Positions 1-11,820 of a stretch of 64,000 nucleotides of DNA are shown here, piece by piece. How positions within the stretch are numbered: the first letter of the stretch is position 1; every line of letters begins with the position of its first letter. This DNA comes from Tretioscincus oriximinensis (taxonomy: Eukaryota; Chordata; Lepidosauria; Squamata; Gymnophthalmidae). The translations under genes and the position numbers were made by a program. Under the pieces are notes generated by a model. It was given only the letters and a program-made list of their open reading frames with translations, had not been told where the DNA came from and did no database searches. The stretch lies in NCBI GenBank assembly GCA_022410635.1, contig JAJVDF010000362.1, positions 1,201,069 through 1,265,068 of the forward strand, in the 5' to 3' direction.

Positions 1-1522
1 CCAAGGTTCTTATTCCTATTCCAAAATGTCCCAGCAGGTATATCGCCACGACTCTTAGCAGGTTGGGAAGACTATATAAAAAAATGGGCTCTAAACAACA
101 ATAAAAAAAGAATATCAAATAAGTCCCTCTATGCTACAAGCCAGCAAGGAGGCTGGGCTTTCCCTTCTCTAAAAGCATATTATGAGGCTGTACAGATTTT
201 ACGTCTAATAGATTTGGAATACAACGATCAGGCAAAATGGGTAAGTAATGAAAGGATCCTCAATAACATGGAACACCTCTCACTACTCCAGACCAACATG
301 GAGCCCCGAATGCAAAGAGAGTGGCTACCCCCTTTAAGTACAATTTGGTCTCTTTGGAAAAAAAATGCCAATAAGTTAGTTAACTCAATCTATACGGTCA
401 TTTCATCAAAGATAATGAATAGATTAGGGGACCCACGGTTGGCACAATACATTACCCAATTTGAGCTTAGGAGACTACGGGATTGGTATGATACCAATGG
501 AAACCCTNTGACAATTACACAGATTAGAAATTTAAATCCAAACCCCCATTGCTGGCTGGCTGAAATGTCAATATATAATTTTATCAATTCAGCCTCAATG
601 AAGGAGGCAATGATAAGTCAGAAGTCATCTTTTGAGGCTATAATAGAATTCAAAATCAAGGGAAACAAAAGGGTAATTGGATTGTTGTACGATTTACTCA
701 TTTTAAAATATCATCAAAACGAATACTACACCAAACAGAAATGGGCTCCTGATATGCTGATTTCCGATTTGGAATGGGACCAATGGATTAGGAAAATAAA
801 CAGTACAAAAAACAACAAAATCAGAGAACTACAGTTAAAAGTTTTAACAAGGTGGTATCGCACACCTGCCCAGTTATCGCACATGGGGGGGGGGGGTGTC
901 ACCCGACTGTTGGCATGGGTGTCGCTCTAATGGGAACTTTTTCCACATGATTTATAACTGTAAAGAGCTCGATAACTATTGGAACAATATAAGGGCAGAA
1001 CTTACAAAGATCTTAGGAGTCTCAATTTTTAGATCTCCCAAATTGAATATAATGTGCAACACGACCCATTGCCCTCTATCAAAACAAGACTGCTTTATTC
1101 TAGAACAGGCGATATGGGCAGCCCAAATGGTGGTTGCAAGAGGTTGGAAATACAAGGAGAAATGGACAACACTTTTGTGGTACGAATATTTAGCAGAGTT
1201 TATTTTATTTGATGCACTGAGGGAGAAAAGAATGAGATTGATTGGACAAATCCCAAAGGTCGGTTGGGAAACAAAGTGGGAAAAACTGATCTCATTTGGT
1301 GTTGAGAACAATAATACTGGAGTACTTCACCATACCATTGTAATGCTCTTGGACCAAAGGCTGTTTGTATAAATAATTTTTTCTAAGATGGATTCTTATG
1401 ACATCTCTCTAGACTGGGGAGGGGGGAAGGGTTTTTTTTTTTTTTTTACCAACTGTGAATTTTGTCTGTCTTTATTTCTTGTTTGAAACTTAATAAAAAG
1501 AGTATACTTTAAAAAAAAATAT
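1..1522 (+). mobile_element. L1-clade LINE, 3' half of ORF2 plus 3' UTR (decayed)
   Basis: The reading frame is open from base 1 and runs to the twelve-G run at 885-896. There it breaks, and the protein continues in another frame to a stop at 1370-1372. The second part has the cysteine-histidine pattern typical of the L1 ORF2 C-terminus: C-x3-C-x7-H-x4-C, with the first Cys at 908-910, inside CWHGCRSNGNFFHM. The reverse transcriptase core lies upstream of the window, so only the C-terminal region is seen. Behind the stop is a G-rich polypurine tract at 1415-1431, a known feature of L1 3' UTRs, then AATAAA near 1492 and an A-rich end near 1520. The same protein is recognisable at roughly 40% identity in the minus-strand copy at 61375-63302. 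In life ORF2 nicks DNA and reverse transcribes its own RNA. This copy is dead: it is frameshifted and carries an N at 508. Confidence 0.88.
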
Positions 1523-2369
1523 ATTTTCACCACAGTATGTGAAAGACGTTACTTTCCCAAACCTGCTCAATGACTGCTTTGAACTGCATTACTTCATTAG
1601 GTCCACATTAATAGTGTAGAATTAATTTTGTTGGACTATTACAAATAAGACTTGAGATTCTTGTAAGGACAGATCAATAGATAAAATAGTTAATTCCATA
1701 TTTTTACTTGATTTTTAGTGAAACATTCATATTTTTGAATAACAGTTATAATCTGCACAAACTCTATAATACAGAGGACTAAGATAATGGTTCAGTCACA
1801 GATTGTCAACGTTTCCCTATGCTGAAGTGCTGTTCCTCTGTAACACTGTTTATTCACCTCATCCTTGGTCTTCCCCTCCTTCTTTTGCCTGCCATCTTTC
1901 TCAGCGTTTGTCCCAGTGAGTCCTGTTACTTTATTACAGGACTAAAGTATTAGACTTTCAGCTTCAGAATTTGTCCTTCTAGTGATCTGTCAGGGTTAAT
2001 TTCCTTCAGCATTGAAACATTTGCTTGTTACAATAATCATTTTTATATTGCGATTTTATATGATATGTATTTTAATATTTTTGTATATGAATGTAGTTTA
2101 CAAAAGGGCAACTTTTAATTGGTTAAATATGGATATATTAGAAAAGAAGATGCCATGGGACACATACCTCTTCATCCTGGCCTTCAGTTGAGGGAACAAT
2201 ATCTTTTTCTAATGTAGACACTGTCCTATTTTTAAGCTGCTTTATTTTGGTTGTCTTTATTATTATTTTAAANAGCATAAGAAAATATACTTGACTAGAT
2301 GTGTCTAACACTAGAACCAGAGGCACTCTATGAAGCTGATGGGCAGAAGAGTTAGGACAAACAGGTACT
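1523..2369. other. AT-rich sequence, no feature recognised
   Basis: I see no gene, RNA or clear repeat here. The sequence is AT-rich, with short stop-ridden frames only. Confidence 0.5.
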
Positions 2370-2665
2370 TATAGAGGATCTTTGGGCTATGGAATCTGCA
2401 ACCTGGATAGCTTTAAGATAGAACTAGACAGATTCCTGGAAGTGAAGTATATCAGTGTCTCCTAGGATAGATGTACCATTTTCAGGGAGTAGAGAAAAAA
2501 TGAAGGGTTTGCTAGATGCAATTGGCAGGCCACTGTTGGACTCGAATGCTGGACTAGATGGGCTGTGCCATAATTCAGTGGGGTTCCTCTTTGTTCTTAT
2601 GGGTTGTGTTCCNATCCAGCAGGGTTCTTTTATATATTTTTATGTTCTTATATTGGTTTTTTTTA
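2370..2665 (+). mobile_element. CR1 LINE 3' end (fragment)
   Basis: The left part reads as the last codons of CR1 ORF2 (a GATAGCTTTAAGATAGAACT stretch, the usual DSFK..LDRF ending). It is followed by the conserved 3' UTR phrase GAATGCTGGACTAGATGG and a degraded TTCTTATG-type end (near 2605 and 2655). It is 5' truncated and contains an N at 2613. The same tail is seen at 40803-40993, 55358-55562 and, on the other strand, at 57902-58113 and 60973-61374. Confidence 0.8.
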
Positions 2666-3516
2666 AAAAAAGAAGTTTTCAGATTGCTTAATTTGCTGTT
2701 CTGAGCACATGGGCTATGCAACATTTTCCTTGTCAGTGAGATCAGGAGTTCAGTTGAAAAGCTTTATACCCCCTGATTCATATGCTGATTATTCTGTCAC
2801 CTGAACTTCCTGATTAGTAAGCCAATTTAGGAGTAATCGCAAGAGGTAGCCCTAGCTGCTCATTATTTCATTTCCAACACATCTAGATCATTAAGTACCT
2901 ACAGGTGACAGAGCACTTATGAATTTGATTATTATAAAGCATGAGTACTTATTTAATAAATTTTGTCCCACTATCCAAAGGCAGAATACCTGGCTGGGTT
3001 TATTGTTCTTTTGGCCAGAAAATTTGTATCTACCCACTTTCTGTCAGATTCTGGGAATGATTTTGCATTAAAAAACACCTGGTGATCAGCTGTTGATCTG
3101 TTAGTACCAATAAATAATAGCCAGGGATGACTTTTGTTACTATCACTTACTTGGTGGAAGCAGCCATGGCAGTAAAGCATGCCANTAAATGAAGTGCTGT
3201 TGCGACAAAAATTTTAATTTATCTTTAGACTTGAAGAATTGGGTTAAACCAGGAAAAAATGTTTTATTTTGATTTAGTCCAGAACTGAGGATGGATTCAA
3301 AGTACGTATGGGAACAGCATTTAAGTATTTTATTTGTCAAACACAGATAAATCTGAGCAATCCTGGATTCTCTTTGTGACCAGAAATAGTCTCATTCTTC
3401 TTAAATGGGTAATGCCATTCTGTTTTAAGGAGAGTGTGCAAGAGGTTTTGTAAAATAAAGAAAAATATTGTCTAACTGTTCTTGGCTCCCTGAAACCATC
3501 TTCTATAAGCTTCACT
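2666..3516. other. No feature recognised
   Basis: Short overlapping minus-strand frames (60-69 codons) occur around 2970-3515. They show no domain, no clear splice context and no similarity that I recognise. I treat them as chance frames. Confidence 0.45.
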
Positions 3517-4050
3517 TAGGCTGCATGCAATCAGGAAGAGTCGGGCACAAGTGCTAAGTGCTTTTCAGTAGTCGAGCTGCAATAAATGCTGTTTTTCCCA
3601 GAATAAACTATTGCTCTGATATTTAGGCATCGTTCCAGAGAACCTCTGTACTCTCACAGCCATATGCATGTGCCCAATTAGATGCAAGATGTTAAAACAA
3701 TTGAGAATGCAGCACTTGTTTCTATTGGCTGTTGTGAGTAAAAAAATATTCTCAGACTGCACTGTGAGGAGATCAGTGAGCGATGTTACAGAACTGGGGC
3801 ATCGGTCATGGAATATACATATTAGGTGTGCACAGACACGCAATGGCCTTTGGCTGAAGAAATGCCATCTCTATCCCTACTTTTAATATTGTTTTATACT
3901 TTTTTAATTTTTGTAGTGATGTTTTACTGTTTTTGCCGCCCTGAGACCTTCGGGTATAGGGCGTGGTATAAGTATAAATAAATAAATAAAAAATAAATAA
4001 AATATTCCAGGTTATAGCATTGTACTGTTTATTTAATTCATGTGCACCTA
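3517..4050. mobile_element. Non-autonomous DNA element, family A, copy 1 (split by L2 tail)
   Basis: The left end begins GGCTGCATGCAATC and the right end reads ATGTGCACCTA. Two other copies lie at 10091-10285 (right part only) and 46441-46860. Shared internal phrases include AATAAACTATTGCTC, TATTTAGGCATCGTTC, TTGTTTCTATTGG and GATCARTGAGCGAT. In this copy the sequence is interrupted at 3843-4006 by an L2 3' end. The family is about 370-420 bp without the insertion. It has no coding capacity and ends in a GGCT(G/C)CAT-type inverted repeat, so I infer a MITE-like element. I could not identify a target duplication, so the superfamily is open. Confidence 0.6.
3843..4006 (+). mobile_element. L2 LINE 3' end inserted in family A element
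   Basis: The segment ends with the L2-type phrase GCCGCCCTGAGACCTTCGGG, then a GGTATAAGTATAAATAAATA tail. That ending recurs here at 21968-22028, 44336-44397 and 48120-48193 (+) and at the left edges of the minus copies. Only the last 160 bp are present, as is usual for 5'-truncated LINE insertions. It separates two halves of the surrounding DNA element that are contiguous in the other copies, so it is the younger insertion. Confidence 0.75.
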
Positions 4051-4773
4051 GACTTAGAACGTGAGAATTTTACTTCATTACCTGGAAGAAGTCGCAAATA
4101 TGCAAAAGATGACATTTCTATAGGGGCAAAGCATGTCTTTACAAAAAAGATTGAAAGGTGTGGTTGATTTTATTCTAATTGCATTTAGTTGCTGCCCACA
4201 GATGTGACTAAATTAGACAAGAAGCTAAGGGATCAGTTAGACCTAAATAGGAGATACTGGGAATGATGGGGCAAACCAAATCTTNCAAAATGCCTTTTAG
4301 ATGTCACAAAATATTCTATTCTGGTCCTTTTATANGGCTTTTTTTCACCAGAGCAAGAACATCCCAGCCTCTGATTGTCTAATTGCTCTTTTGTCTTGTC
4401 ATTCTCTGAACCCTCCTCTGAAATGCTAATAACATTTGGATGATGAAGGTGACAGGAGCTGAATTTAAATGTGTTTGTAGATTTGTGTTCAGCATGCGTG
4501 AGTTCTATCAGCCTCACCCCATCATTTAGAAACTAAGAGCACAGTAAGAGACCTTTGCAGTTCAGCATTTTAGAAGATGAAACTTGCACAAAGGACCAAA
4601 GAAGCACAAAGTCTAGCATACCCACTGTTTCATTTAGAAGAGGTTGCTTTACTGTGCAGATTCCTCATTGCACACTCCAAATGTCTTGCATAGTGTGGCT
4701 TTCATATTTTGGTGGAATTCCACATTTGTTGTTGCAACATGTATGTTTCATTCCTGTGCAAACATTACAACTT
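4051..4773. other. No feature recognised
   Basis: There is no gene and no clear repeat. Frames on both strands are under 100 codons and have no recognisable domain. Confidence 0.45.
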
Positions 4774-4804
<31 letters not shown>

Positions 4805-6020
4805 TTTGTACTAAACCCCCGCCCTGTACCCGAAGGTCTTAGGGTGGCCAACAGTTAAACATCAATTAAAAAATATTAACAAACTAAAAACAGTATAAAA
4901 CAATATCTAAAAGTGAAAAGAAAAATGACATTTATTCAACCAAAGGACATGTGAAAGAGGTGCATCTTCAAACATCTTCTAAAAAATACAATGATGANGA
5001 CTGACCCACCTCGAGGTGGAGACTATTCCATAGACTGGGGGCAACCACCAGGAGAAGGCTTTTCTTTAGATATTTGGGGGCCAAGTTATTTAGGGCCTTA
5101 TAAGTTAAAGTTAACACCTAGAGTTGGGAGCCAGTGCAGCTCTTTCAGGACCAGCGTGATGTGTATCCAGCCAGTTGTTCCAGTCAGTAGTCTAGCTGCT
5201 GTATTCTGCACCACCTGCAGTTTCTGAGCCATTTTCAAGGGCAGTCACATATAGAGCAAATTACAATAGTCCAATCTGGAAGTTACCAGAGCATGGATTA
5301 CTGTGGCTAAATCATCCCTGTTCAGAAGTGATGTAACTGGAAGTAGGCACTCCTGACCACTGCTTCCACCTAGTTTTTCAAGTGTCAGTGCAGAGTCCAG
5401 AAGCACCCCCAGATTTCACACCTGTCCAATTTTACCCCATCAAGAACAGGGTGCCTCCCCACTTCATGAACCCAGGATGCTCCATCACACAGCACCTCCA
5501 CCTTGGCTGGATTCAGTTTCCATTTTTCTAGCCCCCATCCAGCCCATCACTGCTTACAGGCACCTGTCAAGCACTTCAACCGCCTATCCTGATTCAGATG
5601 GAAGAGAGATGTAAAGCTGAGTGTCATCTGCATACTGATGACACTTCACTCCCAAGATGACCTCGTGAGTTCATATAGATGTTAAACAGCAGGGCGGAGA
5701 AGATCAACCCCTGCGAAACCCCATAAGTGAGCTCCCAGGGTGCCGAGCAAGACTCCCCACCACCACCACCACTCTCTGGAAGCGGCCATGGAGATGGGAG
5801 CGGAACAAATACAGTGCAGTATCACAAACTCCTAAACCCTGTAGCTTCTCCAGGAGGATACTGTGGTCAGTGGTATCAAAAGCCGCTAAGAGGTCCAGGA
5901 GAACCAACAGGGTCACATTGCCCAATGTCCCGGAGTTAGTCATTAACCAGGGTGACCAAGATGGTTTCTGTGTCACAGCCAGGCCTGAAGCCAGATTGAA
6001 ATTTGGGATGTTCTGCTGTA
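4774..6020 (-). mobile_element. L2 LINE, partial reverse transcriptase plus 3' UTR (decayed)
   Basis: On the minus strand the order is reverse transcriptase, C-terminal region, 3' UTR and (AATA)n tail, the tail being TTTATTTA repeats at 4774-4808 on the plus strand. Visible RT motifs are QSGFRPG (near 5980), LLDLLAAFDTTDH (near 5900), and the catalytic YADD at 5623-5634 followed by TQLY. An ORF of 119 codons (5704-6063) covers part of the fingers and palm, but motifs fall in different frames, so frameshifts are present. The endonuclease and N-terminal half are missing through 5' truncation. The enzyme would perform target-primed reverse transcription of L2 RNA and, in this family, probably of dependent SINEs. 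This copy cannot act. Confidence 0.88.
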
Positions 6021-6967
6021 ATTTTAAATTTGTATTTAAATATATTTGAATTGTTGCAGGCACAATAACATTGCTGTNATACGGATGCTACTGGTCTCTA
6101 AAATTTGCTTTTCAGTGGTGGTCTTGACTCATTATAAAGCCACTTTTTCTTTGCATGCTGGAATTCCAAATCAGGGTTACTGGAAGGAAGGTTCCTGNAG
6201 AACCCATACCAGATGCAAACAGTTTTTACCTCGCTCTCCAAAAGAAATGATATGTTTGTAAAGTGAGGCAAATGTTTTTGAGATTCTATCTTTTGGAACT
6301 TTCAGCATGAGATCNCCTTGTTGGTCTATATTGTTGGTCATAAACTTTCCAGTTAATGAGAAGACCTGTCACCCATTTAATGGAGAATTTTGCATTTTNG
6401 CAACCCACTTCTATATCCATGCATTCCCTATCAGGGCTTTGCCTGGATGGTCCCCAAGACTTCTCCCTNCTTTTTATTCTGACATCAACACTGAGAAAAC
6501 AAAAGAAACATATATCAAATATGCATGCNTAGATGTCAGTACAATTTGTAATATCTCAACCATTTCACTTGTTGATTACTTGAATTCTTAAAGAATAATT
6601 GGTTTGTGATATCACATATCTCTTTGAAACATATAAATGCTTCCTCTTCTGTGAGATTCAAAATCTCTTTTTCTAAAACTCTCTATATATACTTTAAAAC
6701 ACTTATCTCCAGCAGTGTGAATTGACTACAGGAAGAATAATTGCTTCTTCATAGAGTCAATGACCTTTTGGTTAATAGGNAGTTATTGTCATTTTTCTCT
6801 GTCTCTCATATTCACAGTATTCTAAAGATACATGGGCGGCATTTGTATAGCTGATTCTCAAATTTAAGTCCAGCTTTATAGCTTTCCTATGACCCTTTGT
6901 CTTTCTTGCTCCTTTCTATCGCTCTTTCTTCTTACCCAAGGCTTTGTAGAAAAGTCTTGTTTCTCAA
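6021..6967. other. No feature recognised, several N
   Basis: The DNA is AT-rich with seven or more isolated N between 6078 and 6780. I see no gene or repeat that I can support. Confidence 0.45.
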
Positions 6968-7239
6968 GAGACACAGTTGTGCAGAGGTTAAGAACAACAA
7001 TCTTTCAACAGAGTGGTCAGTGTTCGAGGCCCATGTGTGTGCCATGGAGAAGAGTGAGCTGCTTCTATTGGCCTTAGTTTCTGCCAATCTAGCTGTTCAA
7101 AAGTAATCCATTGCAAGTAGGTTAATAGGTACCATCACAATGTGATGGGCAAGATAGAATGTAAGTCTTCGGGCAAAAAATAGCTTTGAGTCCCTTTGGG
7201 TAAGAAAAGCAGGGAATAAAAATCCAGTTCTTCTTCTCC
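6968..7239 (+). mobile_element. tRNA-derived SINE (family S), copy 1
   Basis: The head resembles a tRNA: a box-A-like GTGCAGAGGTTAAG and a box-B-like TGTTCGAGGCC. The body follows (GCCAATCTAGCTGTTC, GGGCAAGATAGAATGTAAGT), then the end CTTTGAGTCCCTTTGGGTAA and a TTCTTCTTC tail. It would be transcribed by RNA polymerase III and copied by a LINE-encoded enzyme. Other copies are at 9062-9258, 9281-10090, 26030-26807, 26475-26764, 33850-34138 and 50347-50651. The parent tRNA is not certain; the anticodon-arm region in better copies reads CTCTCA. Confidence 0.8.
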
Positions 7240-8833
7240 AATGAGAGTCTGGATTTCTATTTTGTCTAGGTGTTTTTTTTCATCTTCTCTCTTGAGNTGT
7301 CCTTTGCACTTTGTCTCTACTACCTTAGGATTCATCCAGACACATGCCTTTGTAGCGCTGATACAATTGCCATCATGGAGATTGCCAGAGTGAAGGCCAT
7401 GGCAGCAATGCTAAAAATGGACATTGAACATTCCAATCAGTGGCAATTTGTGCTGGACATCAGGGAATCCACCAATTCCTTGGAATTCCTGGATCTGCAT
7501 CATTCACACATGCACAGAGCCTGCTTTGGGCATCATTCATGCCCAATGTGACTGTTATAATGATGCAGTGCAATATATTCAACGGAAAAGTGCTATAGNA
7601 GTTTTTATGCTGTCCTACCGATACAATTGCACGAGTTCCACCAAACTCTGTGGCATTCAAACCTTCTTAGTGCTAGGAAAGCGTGAAAAAACCAGCACCT
7701 CTGTATTTCTTTTCTCACTCATCTATCTAGTCAATTGGGTTTGCTTCCTAGCTTTACTTTTCCTACTTCAGCACTTTGAATGACTAATATATCAACCAAC
7801 TCATAATTAACATATTAACCTGCTTTTCTATTTCTTTATAGACTGAGACACTTTTTTATTTATTGTGAATAAAAGTATTTACAAGTATTTCATGACATAG
7901 TTGTGCAAGAATCTCCCCTCAGTATCCTTACAGTTATTTCTAGAAGTATAGGGTTTTTGTCTTTAGTGAGACAATTGTCGCAAATTCATTATATTTTCTC
8001 TTTCCTCACCTAAGTATGTTCATTTGCTTTAGGAGTGTCCTTCTTCCCAGCTGAGTGACAGCAATAGGCTTCCAATTCATCTACATATTTATGGNATATA
8101 AAAGCCATGGCTCCGTTTAGCTTTGCAGATGTCTTTTAAAGTAACTTTACTCATAATCACATCTTCATCTGAAGATGAGTTGGAATAAATGCTTTCCTGA
8201 CAAGCTGAGAACATTAGGTGCTTGCTTCCAGAGATTCCAGAGATTAATTTAGATTACAGCTAAATAGTAAAGTTTTTTAAAAAAAAAGCCTTACTACTAG
8301 TTAATTCTCAACTGAACAGGACAACATTGAACCCAGTAACATATATGTACCTTGAAAACACTCAATGGGTTCAGCCTGATTTCATACCATGGCAATTCCT
8401 GACCATTTACAGAACTGCTGAAATCCTTGGGAAGTTTGCTAAAAGCTGCGTTTGACCTTGAACAAGTTTTCACATAGATAAGAACTCACCTTATCTTGCC
8501 TGTTAGTGAGACTGTTTTGTTTTGCTTGGGGGCAGATAGTTTTTCCCTGTTAATAATATTTACAGCTGTCACTGAGGAAGATAAAATGAGTGGAATTCAG
8601 AGTAAGTCAGACCTCTTACCTTCACTAGAACTTCAGTACAGAGTTAGAATGCAAAACAAAATGTGGCAAAATGGATCCAGAAAATCGAAGGGATGTGCAG
8701 AGAGATCGTATTCCTGGCTTTCTATTTCCACCAGAACGCATTGAAAGTCAATTTGTTTGTTTTCTTCTTGTCACTGCAGAGAAAGGGCTATGTGGAATAA
8801 ATACCTGATTTCCCTCAATGCAAGTGTGAAAGT
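7240..8833. other. No gene recognised
   Basis: Frames of 93 and 119 codons (7270-7551, 7424-7783) overlap in different frames. They have no recognisable domain and contain N at 7299 and 7600. Similar GATACAATTGC words stand at about 7360 and 7620 and may mark an old element. Otherwise I see nothing. Confidence 0.4.
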
Positions 8834-8979
8834 GGCCCTAGCCCACTGAGCCTTCTTCTTGGCTATATTTCAGAATAGGAGTGTGCCATCTACATGCTAG
8901 TATAGCCTACACTGGCATGTGGATGACCAAGCTCTGTACCGAGATATAACCCAGAATAAGGCCCAGTGGGGACAGGGCC
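8834..8979. mobile_element. Palindromic DNA element, family B, copy 1
   Basis: The ends are inverted copies of each other: GGCCCTAGCCCACTGAGCC at the left and AAGGCCCAGTGGGGACAGGGCC at the right, read inward from opposite ends. Inner parts also pair (ATCTACATGCTAGTATAG with a CACTGGCATGTGGATG region). The same fold-back sequence recurs at 19876-19968, 25531-25710, 37641-37690 and 47226-47297. It has no coding capacity. I infer a fold-back MITE. Confidence 0.65.
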
Positions 8980-9061
8980 ATAGCCTTTCAGGATCTTGTA
9001 TACGGTCACCAAATGTGAGATGCAATTCTGACTTACTGTCTGAGCCTTCATAGGAATCCAT

Positions 9062-9258
9062 AGGACGCACTGTGATACAAAGGTTATGAGCTTTGGTGTT
9101 TCCACAGAGATAGCAGAGTTTGTAGCCTGTGTGTTGGCTGTGGAGAGGATGGACTTCAGCCAACCTAGCTGTTTGAAAACAAGAAATTTGCAAGTAAATT
9201 AATAGGCACCATCACATCATGGTGAGGAGATAGAATAAATGTAAGTTTTTTTATGTAA
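9062..9258 (+). mobile_element. tRNA-derived SINE (family S), copy 2, degraded
   Basis: The body words CAGCCAACCTAGCTGTTTGA, TTAATAGGCACCATCACATC and GAGATAGAATAAATGTAAGT match copy 1, but the tRNA head is badly eroded and the LINE-type 3' tail is lost. Confidence 0.6.
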
Positions 9259-9280
9259 GCATGTTTATGAATAACCTCTG

Positions 9281-10090
9281 TAGAAGAAGAAGAACTGGTG
9301 TTGCAATCGACATTACAACACGCAGAGAGACGTTAGGAAGTTTTTCTTGTCCCCTAGGTACAGGCCATGAGGTCACCCACCTGCTTCCTCCTGATCTGAC
9401 TCTCGGGTCCCTTTTTATTGGTATGAGAAGGCTCTTGCGTAATCGGAGGGCAGAAGCAGGGCAGCAAGAAGGATTGTGACATCACAGTCTGACCTTGCGC
9501 AATCCCTGGTCTGCCTTTGCATGAAACAATAGATGCCAAATGGTTTGGGCCAGAATCTTAATCCCGTACATCCTGGAGAAGCTTGGGCATGCCTAGACTT
9601 GTCCAGTGGGATGCCACAGGAAAGCCTGGTTACCCATTAACCCAGGAAGGAAACGATTAGGGGGCCTGGAGTTCTATGTATCTTTGTTTTAGGTTCAGGC
9701 CTTGCCAGCAATATTTCCCCTGAATTTGTGATCTTACCTTTTCTCCAGAATATGAAATAATATTTCTGGGAAATCTGTACAAATATTTCCTACAAACTGG
9801 GTTCTTATACTCTGCTTTTCTCAACTTTCAAAGGGACTCAAAGTGGCTTACAAGGGTATTTTTGCCCGAAGGCTGACATTCTATCTTCCCCACCAGGCTG
9901 TGGTCGTTCCCATGTATCTACTTGCAATTAGTTGCAATTTTTTGCAATTCATGCTTTCGAATAGCTGGGTTGGCTACANCTACAGGCTAGTGGAAGGTGC
10001 TCACCCTTCCCCACGTCCGACACAGGGCTTCGAAACCCAGTCTCCCAGATGAGAGACTGATTCCTTAGTGACTGAGCTATCTGTGCCTGG
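9281..10090 (-). mobile_element. tRNA-derived SINE (family S), copy 3, interrupted by a solo LTR
   Basis: The element lies on the minus strand. Its tail (GAA repeats, then AACTGG) stands at 9281-9298, and the rest continues at 9795 as AACTGGGTTCTTATACTCTG. Body and head run to 10090, with box B seen as its complement in GGGCTTCGAAACCC near 10027 and box A in TGACTGAGCTATCTG near 10070. The six bases AACTGG occur on both sides of the 496-bp insertion at 9299-9794. Without the insertion the SINE is about 310 bp and nearly full length, one of the best copies of its family here. Confidence 0.82.
9299..9794 (-). mobile_element. Solo LTR of an endogenous retrovirus-like element
   Basis: The segment is bounded by TG at 9299-9300 and CA at 9793-9794 and flanked by a perfect 6-bp duplication, AACTGG at 9293-9298 and 9795-9800. 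This is the signature of an integrase-mediated LTR insertion. It sits inside a SINE whose sequence becomes continuous when the LTR and one repeat are ignored. Minus orientation is suggested by CCAATAAAAAGGGACCC (about 9408-9424, complement), which could be a TATA-like box or a polyadenylation signal, followed by an R/U5-like stretch ending GATTGCAACA. No internal viral genes, primer-binding site or second LTR are present. I infer that LTR-LTR recombination removed the provirus. Its class is unknown. Confidence 0.78.
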
Positions 10091-10285
10091 GAACACAGCA
10101 GTTGTTTCTATTGGCTATTGCAAGCAAAAAAAAATCTCAAACTGTACTGCGACGAGATCAATGAGCGATGTTATGGGACTGGGGCATTGATTTCAGAATA
10201 TATATGTTTAGTGTGCACAGACATGTGATTGCTATATTCCAGATTATAGGATTTTAGTGATTTTTAAGTTGTGATGTGCACCTAG
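10091..10285. mobile_element. DNA element family A, copy 2 (right part)
   Basis: The words AGTTGTTTCTATTGGCTATT, GATCAATGAGCGATG and GGACTGGGGCATTGATTTC match the other family A copies, ending GATGTGCACCTAG. The left part is absent: copy 3 of SINE family S ends exactly at its left edge. Confidence 0.6.
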
Positions 10286-11291
10286 CTACTGATTCTTCTT
10301 CTTCATAAACGTGATGAAGGTTGTGACACTATTAAGACTGTAACTTGCAGAAACTTNAACATGGCATGGACATTATTTCTGAAAAATAAGGAGTAATCTT
10401 ATAAAATACACCAGTTCTTTACTTTCCAAAATACTTTAATGGATGCTAATAATTCATGTTATAGTTTCATTAGAGTTGTGTATTATACATATTCTTCATG
10501 TCTCCCTAATTTCATNCCACTTTACATTCCATTTCTGAATACATTCTTTTTTTCTCAGGTAATAATAGGTGACCTTATTTCTCAACTTAGCCTAGGGAGT
10601 TGAATAAAGAACACATTTTTCTCAGATATTTTAGGGAGGTATAATGGAANTGCTAATGGCAACAGATTTTTTTTTCACCCCATTTTTATGTCACTATAGG
10701 GTCTGTTCAAAAAGGTTTTAGAAGAACAGTTTAGAAATNTTGTGAACAGGTGCCATGGACTCTATGGAATTCAATCATAANTTGCAGCAAACTTTCATCC
10801 TAGAAAGGAAGGCTTGAAGTCTGTTCTTCCTGGCATGCCAAGAAGTAAAAGCTGCAGCTGCNCTGACTCTGGCACCCTTGTTATCAAGAAGATACTCAAC
10901 TGCCATTTGGGGGGGCAGTTGGTGTTTTGCAGTTAATGCAATGGCAACTTTGTTGGTAGACCCAGTAGCATAAGTACCTGCTGTCCCAGGTGGTTTCAGG
11001 TCCCCTGCATGGAGGCCCCACAGAAAATGCACCTTTGATCTTGAAATGCAAATACATATGTTACAAATGAAGGAATCCACGGAACAAGAAGCAGCCAAGT
11101 ATTTAGCTTTGCTTTTATGGGGCTGTAACCTTTCTTCCAATACTTTACGTAATAGAAAATATACATCAAGATGTTTCTAAATTACTTACTAAATCTAATC
11201 TGAGTGTTTATAATCTATGCTAATTCTATCATAATGACCTTAATACAATGGTGTGCAATTGCAGAGTTGTTTTCTGTTCTTCTTTTCAAAA
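10286..11291. other. No feature recognised
   Basis: Isolated N are frequent here (10358, 10516, 10650, 10739, 10781, 10862). A 121-codon minus frame (10775-11140) has no domain that I recognise and contains two N, so I do not call it a gene. Confidence 0.4.
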
Positions 11292-11400
11292 TACGTGAAG
11301 TATGAGAGAGATCTTAAGAACTGTGACTGGCCCAAGGTTACCCAGCTGGCTTTTGTGGAGGAGTGCAGAATCAAACCGGGTGACTTCCTAACAAGACTTC
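11292..11400 (-). mobile_element. Sauria-SINE-like fragment
   Basis: The stretch CTGTGACTGGCCCAAGGTTA, CCCAGCTGGCTTTTGTGGAG and GAATCAAACCGGGTGACTT is the complement of the box B and central body of a squamate tRNA-derived SINE of the Sauria type. Both ends are missing. Confidence 0.6.
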
Positions 11401-11820
11401 CAGACAAAGATCCATCCAGAATGTTTCAAATGTCATTACGGCATGTTTGTGTTTGTGGGGGATGTGACACATGTATCTGTGGCATCTCAAACACAGTCAT
11501 GATATAAAAGATTTCATGTTTCTTCTTCCTCCAGGAAAACCTAATTTTCCAAGTGAGATTTTCCCAGAATAANGTGATGTCTAGGATTATGATTCTTGGG
11601 TGGATGGCAAGGCCNTTTCAACATGCACATGATCTGATTAGAAACAACCATAGCTGGTACACATGTGATGGGACTGGTGCATGGGAACTTGCAGGTATTT
11701 TGTGCTGGTGAAATCTCCAAATATGCATATCACACCAGCAGGAACGCAATCTGCCCAATNGTGTGGGCTTTTAGCAGCTATTCCATAGGAACTTTGCAGT
11801 TAGGAGGTTCCTGATATCTA

